Below are positions 59,249-64,000 of a stretch of 64,000 nucleotides of DNA, in pieces. This stretch comes from Oscillibacter sp. (GTDB taxonomy: Bacteria > Bacillota > Clostridia > Oscillospirales > Oscillospiraceae). The first letter of the stretch is position 1; every line of letters begins with the position of its first letter. Location: positions 27,659 through 91,658 of the forward strand of contig DPPB01000033.1 in the NCBI GenBank assembly GCA_003539495.1, read 5' to 3'. The position numbers and the translations under genes are program-made. Under the pieces are notes generated by a model, which was not told the DNA's origin, ran no database searches, and saw nothing but the letters and a program-made list of their open reading frames with translations.

Positions 59249-60442
59249 TTATGATAGCATGACCCTCTTAGCCACACGGATAAACCGATCCTTGTCGAAG
59301 ATCACCGGCACCGGGTACACGGGGTTGGCCTCCGCCTCGGCCCAGGCCGCCATTTGGGGCAGGTCCTCCGTCCGGATGCAGTCAAAGCCTGTGGGGATGC
59401 CCACAGCCCGGTTCATGTCATAGATGGCCGCGATGAACGCCCGGGCCTTCTCCGCTTGACTCCCCGCCGGGCACAGGCCCACCACATCCGCCAGCTCCGC
59501 CAGGCGCCTGTAAACCGCCGGGCCGTACGCCTCCAGCATCACCGGCAGCAGCACCGCGTTGGCCCGGCCGTGGGGCACGTCATACAACCCGCCCAGGGTG
59601 TGGGCCAGGGCGTGAACGTTGCCCACGCCGGCCCGGGTGAAGGCGAAGCCCGCCCGGTAAGACGCTGCCAGCAGCTCCTGCCGGGCATGGAGATCGCTCC
59701 CGTCGGCGCAGGCCCTGGGTAAATACATAAAAATGGCCTTCACCGCTTGTCTCGCCAGGTCTCTTGTCTCCCGTGTGTTGTAAAACCGGCCAATGTATGC
59801 CTCCACGGCGTGGGTCAGGGCGTCCAGCCCCGTTTCCGCCGTTACCCGAGCCGGCAGGGACACCGTCAGTGCCGGGTCCAAAATGGCCCACCGGGGGATG
59901 AGGCTCAGATCATTCACCGCGTACTTATGGTGATTTTCGTCTGTCACCACAGCGGCGATGGTGGTTTCCGATCCGGTCCCGGCGGTGGTGGGCACCGCCG
60001 CAAAGGGGACGATCTTTTTGTGGACCCTCAGCAGGCCCTTCAGCTGGGCCACAGATCGGCTTGGCCGGGCAAGCCTTGCTGCCGCCGCCTTGGCTGCATC
60101 CATAGGGCTGCCGCCGCCGATGGCCACCATACTGTCGCACCCCTCCGCCCGGAACTGGGTCACGAGCTGCTCCACCGTCTCAATTTTCGGATTGGCCGTC
60201 ACCTGGTGGAACCCGCTCCAGGCCGGCAGCCTTTCCGCCATAGCAATGAACTCCGGCGCGGCGCATTGGCGCCGGCTGGCCACGATCATGGGCTTTTTAC
60301 ACCCGGCGCTTTGCAGCAGCCCCGGCAGCCTCTCCAGGCTTCCGGCCCCGGTGATACACTCCGGCTTCCGCCAGGGCAGCACCCTGGCCCCCAGGCCAAA
60401 GCATGCCTGGAAAACTCGGCAAAATATCCTTTTAAGCAGCAT
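59249..60442 (-). CDS. Iron-containing alcohol dehydrogenase
   Basis: The 397-residue type III ADH has the NAD-binding GGGSPMDAAKA, ALTHAVEAY (metal His) and NVHALAHTLGGLYDVPHG (metal His residues) and PTTAGTGSE. It interconverts an alcohol and aldehyde; the substrate cannot be predicted. The start at 60442 removes a non-conserved extension. An A-type repeat lies between it and hpf. Confidence 0.92.
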   Translation of the reverse strand: MLLKRIFCRVFQACFGLGARVLPWRKPECITGAGSLERLPGLLQSAGCKKPMIVASRRQCAAPEFIAMAERLPAWSGFHQVTANPKIETVEQLVTQFRAEGCDSMVAIGGGSPMDAAKAAAARLARPSRSVAQLKGLLRVHKKIVPFAAVPTTAGTGSETTIAAVVTDENHHKYAVNDLSLIPRWAILDPALTVSLPARVTAETGLDALTHAVEAYIGRFYNTRETRDLARQAVKAIFMYLPRACADGSDLHARQELLAASYRAGFAFTRAGVGNVHALAHTLGGLYDVPHGRANAVLLPVMLEAYGPAVYRRLAELADVVGLCPAGSQAEKARAFIAAIYDMNRAVGIPTGFDCIRTEDLPQMAAWAEAEANPVYPVPVIFDKDRFIRVAKRVMLS

Positions 60443-60559
60443 AGCGCTCACATCCCTTCCGGGCTCTATTATGCCGCATTTAGGATGGGATTGCAAGATG
60501 AAATGGGAAGGGGCAATTTGAGCTAATAGTGAAAAGTGAAAAGCCTTTTTGGGGGCAGG

Positions 60560-60610
60560 GGATGCGGATTGCGAACCGGTGACATCGGCCACCGGTTCGC
60601 AATGACACAT
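60560..60610. repeat. A-type repeat
   Basis: GCGGATTGCGAACCGGTGAC ... GCCACCGGTTCGCAATGACA, an imperfect palindrome of the A family. Confidence 0.65.
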
Positions 60611-60631
60611 TGTAGAAAATGCGGTGCGTTT

Positions 60632-60668
60632 TTGGGCGCAAAAGACCGGGGCAGATGCCCCGGTCTTG
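60632..60668 (-). terminator. Terminator after hpf
   Basis: AAGACCGGGGCA/TGCCCCGGTCTT stem, with TTTT on the minus strand. Confidence 0.75.
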
Positions 60669-60682
60669 GAATATTTTGATTG

Positions 60683-61219
60683 TCACTCCGTCTCGATGAG
60701 ACCATAGCCGCCGTTGTTGCGGCGATACACCACACTGATGGCCTCCGTCTCCACGTTGCGGAACACATAGAAGCTGTGATCCAGCAGATTCATCTGCAAG
60801 ATAGCTTCCTCGGCGCTCATGGGCTTCACGGTGAAGTGCTTGGTGCGCACCAGATCGTAGGCCGCCTCCTCAGCCACATCAAACTCCGCCGGCACCTCCG
60901 GCACCAGGGCCTCGGCCCGCAGGTTCTTGGCCAGGCGGGTCTTGTTCTTGCGGATGCGCCGGTCGATGAAATTCACGGCCTCATCAATGGCACTGCGCAT
61001 ATCGCCGTCCCGATCCTCCTCCTGGGCGCGGAACAGGGTCCCGTTCTGGCTGCGAATGGTCAGCTCCACCACACAGCGGTTCTTCTTCTCCACAGCGAAG
61101 GTCACAAATGCCTCGGCTTCCTCCGGGAAGTACCGATCCAGCTTGCTGATCTTCTTCTCGGCGTAGTCTTTCACGGAATCATTCAGGGGCACTTTCTTGC
61201 AGGTAAATGTGAACTTCAT
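60683..61219 (-). CDS. hpf: Ribosome hibernation-promoting factor, long form
   Basis: The 178-residue long HPF has an N-terminal YfiA/RaiA domain (about 1-95: VPLNDSVKDYAEKKISKLDRYF) and a C-terminal dimerisation domain (about 120-178: VVRTKHFTVKPMSAEEAILQMNLLDHSFYVFRN). It pairs ribosomes into inactive 100S dimers in starved cells. A strong -10 TATAAT (complement, 61340-61345) lies 121 bp before the start, leaving a structured leader. Confidence 0.95.
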   Translation of the reverse strand: MKFTFTCKKVPLNDSVKDYAEKKISKLDRYFPEEAEAFVTFAVEKKNRCVVELTIRSQNGTLFRAQEEDRDGDMRSAIDEAVNFIDRRIRKNKTRLAKNLRAEALVPEVPAEFDVAEEAAYDLVRTKHFTVKPMSAEEAILQMNLLDHSFYVFRNVETEAISVVYRRNNGGYGLIETE

Positions 61220-61345
61220 AGTTTTTGGCTCCTTTCGCTTGTGTCTGTACCGTCGATTAACAGGGGCAAACGCATCTGCCTTTGCCGCTCAGCGGTACCC
61301 AAAAGGGTCAGGGAGGTCGTTCCCCTCATCCTTGTGGGCATTATA
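61220..61345 (-). promoter_or_regulatory. hpf promoter and structured leader
   Basis: The leader of about 114 nt folds into several hairpins (GAGGGGAACGACCTC, ACCCTTTTGGGT, CCGCTGAGCGG, GGCAAA ... TTTGCC). RNA motifs have been described upstream of raiA-type genes in Firmicutes; a match was not tested. Confidence 0.5.
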
Positions 61346-61383
61346 GCACATTGCCGTGAATTTGAAAAGCCATAAGTTCGTTT

Positions 61384-61400
61384 TTGTGAAAAGTTCACAA
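61384..61400. promoter_or_regulatory. Inverted repeat between hpf and the radical SAM gene
   Basis: TTGTGAA-AAG-TTCACAA, extended by AAGTT/AACTT, upstream of the hpf promoter. Possible operator. Confidence 0.4.
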
Positions 61401-61458
61401 ACTTGTAATCTTCTTCTCTCTTTCGACAAAGGTTCTCCTTCTTCGGCAAAACCTCCTA

Positions 61459-61557
61459 TTTACAAAGGCTGCGGCCCGGACTATTATAATAGACGGAAGC
61501 TTTCCAAATATCCCACCCGCTTGGGCCGCCTCTTATACGGAGGCGGCTCCTTTTTTT
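61459..61557 (+). ncRNA. Short terminated transcript upstream of the radical SAM gene
   Basis: TTTACA (61459-61464), 17 bp, TATTAT (61482-61487), then about 60 nt to a strong terminator (GGCCGCCTC ... GAGGCGGCTCC, TTTTTTT, ends 61557). It could be a small RNA or an attenuator leader of the downstream gene, which has its own promoter right after. Confidence 0.5.
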
Positions 61558-61558
61558 C

Positions 61559-61587
61559 TTGCTATTTTGGCCCCGGATTGCTATACT
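61559..61587 (+). promoter_or_regulatory. Promoter of the radical SAM gene
   Basis: TTGCTA (61559-61564), 17 bp, TATACT (61582-61587), directly after the T-run of the preceding terminator. Confidence 0.55.
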
Positions 61588-61616
61588 GGGTGCAAGCAAT
61601 CGAGAGGAGGTTTTCT

Positions 61617-63008
61617 ATGAGCCATTTGTCGCTTCGTGAAAACAGCTATCGCCACAAGCATTTGGCCTACGTGCGTCATATTACCCTGGACCCCACGGGC
61701 CCCGGCGTGGTGCGCATCCACATGATCCCGCCCCACTCCCAATCTCCGGAGGATCCGTATCTGCTGCTGCTCAACGGTGCGCAGCTGGTGCCGCTGAATT
61801 TTTCCTGGGCGGTGCTCCTGTCGGAGTTCATGTACTGCATGGAGCCCTATGCCGGCGTGGAGATCAGTGCCGATGATTGGGAATCCATGCTGGAGCAGGC
61901 CGTTCGGGCGGTGAAGAAGAAGGTTTATCCCTTTGTGAAGGCCCAGATCCTGCGGGAGGATATGGGCACGCTCCTGCGCTCCCTGGTGGCCATTGCCCGG
62001 GGCCAGGAGCCGGAGGTGGAGGTAGCCCCCCTGTCTCTGGGCGAGTACGCGGACAAGATGTCCGCCCCCCACCGCATGGATCTGATGGTCAGTGCCATGA
62101 CCCGGGACGGCCTGTGGCACTGCAATCAGAAGTGCCTGCACTGCTACGCCGCCGGCCAGCCTATGGGCGAGGTGAAGGAGCTGGATACCGCCCAGTGGAA
62201 GGAGCTCCTGCAGCGCCTACAGGCGGCCAACATCCCCCAGGTGACCTTCACCGGCGGCGAGCCCACTCTGCGCAGCGATCTGGTGGAGCTGGTGAATGCT
62301 GCCCAGTGGTTCGTCACCCGGCTCAATACCAATGGCCGCCGATTGACGGCGGACCTGTGCAAGGCCCTGTATGAAGCCAGCCTGGACAGCGTCCAGGTGA
62401 CCCTTTATAGTGACAAGGCCGCCGTCCATAACGCCCTGGTGGGGGTGGACGGCTTCGGCGACACCGTTGCCGGCATCAAAAATGCCGTGGAGTCGGGGCT
62501 CATCGTGTCCATCAACACGCCGCTGTGCAGCGTGAACCGGGACTATGCCGATACCCTCCGCTTTGCCGCCTCTCTGGGTGTGCGCTATGCCACCTGCTCG
62601 GGCCTCATTCCCTCCGGCGGCGCCACCACGGAGGGCAGCGTTGCCACCCGCCTTTCCCAGGCGGAGCTGACGGATATTCTCCGCACCGCCGTGGAGACCG
62701 CCCACAGCCTGGGTATGGAGCTGGACTTCACCAGCCCCGGCTGGCTGCCGGAGGAGACGCTTCGCTCCCTGGGCCTGCAGCTGATCCCCTCCTGTGGAGC
62801 CTGCCTGAGCAACATGGCTGTCACGCCGGACGGCACCGTAGTGCCCTGCCAGAGCTGGCTGGGCGGCGTGACCCTGGGCAATGTCCTCACCGATCCCTGG
62901 GAAAAGATTTGGACGAATCCCCAGTGCGCCGCCATCCGCGCGGAAAGTGCTAAGATGGAGCACCTCTGCCAGCTGCAAGCCGGCAATCGAAAGGAGGCGG
63001 AGGCATGA
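61617..63008 (+). CDS. Radical SAM/SPASM domain protein
   Basis: The 463-residue protein has an N-terminal extension of about 160 residues (SYRHKHLAYVRHITLDPTGP...), like a peptide-binding or accessory part. The radical SAM core has CNQKCLHC (CxxxCxxC, about 170-177) and TGGEPTLRSDLVEL. The C-terminal SPASM-like Cys motif is CGACLSNMAVTPDGTVVPCQSW. Such proteins modify peptides or proteins. ATG 61617 follows GAGAGGAGG. It overlaps the next gene by 4 bp (ATGA), so both are co-translated. The target is unknown. Confidence 0.88.
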   Translation: MSHLSLRENSYRHKHLAYVRHITLDPTGPGVVRIHMIPPHSQSPEDPYLLLLNGAQLVPLNFSWAVLLSEFMYCMEPYAGVEISADDWESMLEQAVRAVKKKVYPFVKAQILREDMGTLLRSLVAIARGQEPEVEVAPLSLGEYADKMSAPHRMDLMVSAMTRDGLWHCNQKCLHCYAAGQPMGEVKELDTAQWKELLQRLQAANIPQVTFTGGEPTLRSDLVELVNAAQWFVTRLNTNGRRLTADLCKALYEASLDSVQVTLYSDKAAVHNALVGVDGFGDTVAGIKNAVESGLIVSINTPLCSVNRDYADTLRFAASLGVRYATCSGLIPSGGATTEGSVATRLSQAELTDILRTAVETAHSLGMELDFTSPGWLPEETLRSLGLQLIPSCGACLSNMAVTPDGTVVPCQSWLGGVTLGNVLTDPWEKIWTNPQCAAIRAESAKMEHLCQLQAGNRKEAEA

Positions 63009-64000
63009 AAAAGAAGCTGCTCTCCCTGTGCGTAACGGTCCTGCTTCTGGCGGCCCTGCTGCCGCTGACCGTGCAGACGGCCTTCGCCCAGGACTATGAC
63101 CGCATCCTCAGCTACCAAGTGGATGTCACCCCGAATGTAAATGACGGCAGCCTGGCTATCCGCCTATCCTTCCGCTGGAAGGCGCTGGAGGATCTCCCTG
63201 CCACCAACAGCCAGAAGGGCGGCGTAAAGATAGGCATCCCCAACGGCTCCATCCGGGATATGAAGGCCCTATCCGACAATATTGCCGACATCCAGAACGA
63301 CAACAGCTACGCCTATGTGGATTTCACCCAGGGCTATAAGGCCGGGCAGGAGTTTGATTTCTCCTTCTCCTGGGTTCAGGAGTACATGTACACCCTCAAT
63401 AACGGCGAGGTGGCCTATGACTACACCCCCGGCTGGTTTGACGGCATTCTCATCGACGAGATGACCCTCACCTGGCACGACCCCGCCGGCGTCATCGGCG
63501 TCGCCAGCGAGGGTGACACCCAGAACGGCGAGCATATCCTCACCGCCAGCAGCATGGGCTATGGCGATAAGCTCCCGCTGACCGTGACCTATGCCGATTG
63601 GCCTACCGCCCTGGACAGCCAGTACAGCAGAGAAAACATCCCCGAGGACTATAATAACGGCAGCTATTATGAAGGTGACAGATCTCTCGGCGATACCATC
63701 GCCACCGTCATCGGCTTCATTATTATGATTGCCATTATTTGCTTTGTTGTATCCGTGCTTACCTCCATAGGCCGTTATGTAGGGGGCTTCGGTACCCGCT
63801 ATGTGTTTGTCAATGGTCTGTGGTACCCCCGGGGTCCCGGGGGCCGTCCCCGGCCCGGCAGTGTGGGCACCAAGACCCGGCCCCGCCCACCCCAGAGCAG
63901 TAGGAAGGGCGGCTTCGGCGGCGGTAGCCGGGGCGGCGGCTTTGGCGGCGACCGGGGAGGCCAGATGCCCGGGGACAGGCCGGAACGCAGCCAGGCCCCG
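63005..64000 (+). CDS. Secreted/membrane protein with Gly-Arg-Pro-rich tail (3' end outside window)
   Basis: The frame is open for 332 codons to the window edge. Signal peptide: KKKLLSLCVTVLLLAALLPL ... TAFA. Then an extracellular beta-rich domain of about 200 residues (YQVDVTPNVNDGSLAIRLSFRW, ending near DYNNGSYYEGD), one membrane helix (about 237-258, IATVIGFIIMIAIICFVVSV), and a cytoplasmic tail rich in Gly, Arg and Pro (GGFGGGSRGGGFGGDRGG). The layout resembles DUF2207-like proteins, but the family is not identified. It is coupled to the radical SAM gene and could be its substrate or partner. Confidence 0.75.
   Translation, partial: MKKKLLSLCVTVLLLAALLPLTVQTAFAQDYDRILSYQVDVTPNVNDGSLAIRLSFRWKALEDLPATNSQKGGVKIGIPNGSIRDMKALSDNIADIQNDNSYAYVDFTQGYKAGQEFDFSFSWVQEYMYTLNNGEVAYDYTPGWFDGILIDEMTLTWHDPAGVIGVASEGDTQNGEHILTASSMGYGDKLPLTVTYADWPTALDSQYSRENIPEDYNNGSYYEGDRSLGDTIATVIGFIIMIAIICFVVSVLTSIGRYVGGFGTRYVFVNGLWYPRGPGGRPRPGSVGTKTRPRPPQSSRKGGFGGGSRGGGFGGDRGGQMPGDRPERSQAP

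Overview
The window is a 64 kb chromosomal segment around the replication origin of a GC-rich, low-redundancy Firmicute. The gene families (RemB, YaaA/S4, Jag/KhpB, T-box leaders, MreCD-PBP2, Spo0J-type ParB), the codon usage and the many palindromic intergenic repeats point to the Oscillospiraceae/Ruminococcaceae (Flavonifractor/Oscillibacter-like). This is an inference from protein character, not a database match. No phage, transposase, CRISPR array or defence locus was seen.

Layout. 1-12.6 kb (+): end of a U32 peptidase, dut, maf, mreC-mreD-PBP2, a GH13 amylase, four parS sites around parA-parB, serS, mscL, rsmG, a MinD-like ATPase and a methylglyoxal-synthase-like protein. 12.6-20 kb (+): a T-box-controlled hisS-aspS operon, a complex repeat block, an AlaX-type tRNA editing protein and a MATE transporter. 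20-24.5 kb: a self-contained 26-residue membrane peptide gene, a LysR regulator, nadE, rnhA and trmO. 24.5-34 kb (-): gyrA, gyrB, remB, recF, yaaA, dnaN, oriC and dnaA. 34.3-37.1 kb (+): rpmH, rnpA, yidD, yidC and jag. The right side holds an XRE regulator, small lipoproteins, the xth-ABM-tatD operon, T-box metG, a Zur-controlled zur-znuA-znuC-znuB operon, DUF2804, an SNF-type Na+ symporter, a lipid kinase, an AI-2E-type permease, a nucleoside phosphorylase, DUF1003, a gamma-carbonic anhydrase, a flavoprotein, tRNA-Leu(UAG), a pyridoxal-kinase-like protein, Fe-ADH, hpf, a radical SAM/SPASM protein and a truncated secreted membrane protein.

How it works together. Replication initiates in the dnaA-dnaN gap, which holds DnaA boxes and a DnaA-trio-like run in the same order as in Bacillus. 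dnaA-to-gyrA and rpmH-to-jag diverge from it along the two leading strands. The parAB/parS segregation module and rsmG, which in Bacillus lie on the rpmH side, are here about 25 kb away on the gyrA side and face the fork, next to cell-wall genes. Aminoacyl-tRNA synthetases are controlled by T-boxes and zinc uptake by Zur.

The most unusual material is between the genes. It includes two paralogous promoter-plus-terminator units that look like small RNAs, a near-complete 110-nt stem-loop after the pyridoxal-kinase-like gene, covarying double-hairpin repeats, several dispersed repeat families of 100-250 bp, and a duplicated aspS 3' end. The radical SAM/SPASM gene translationally coupled to a Gly-rich membrane protein at the right edge is the best protein-level lead. 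The methylglyoxal-synthase-like protein lacks key catalytic residues.
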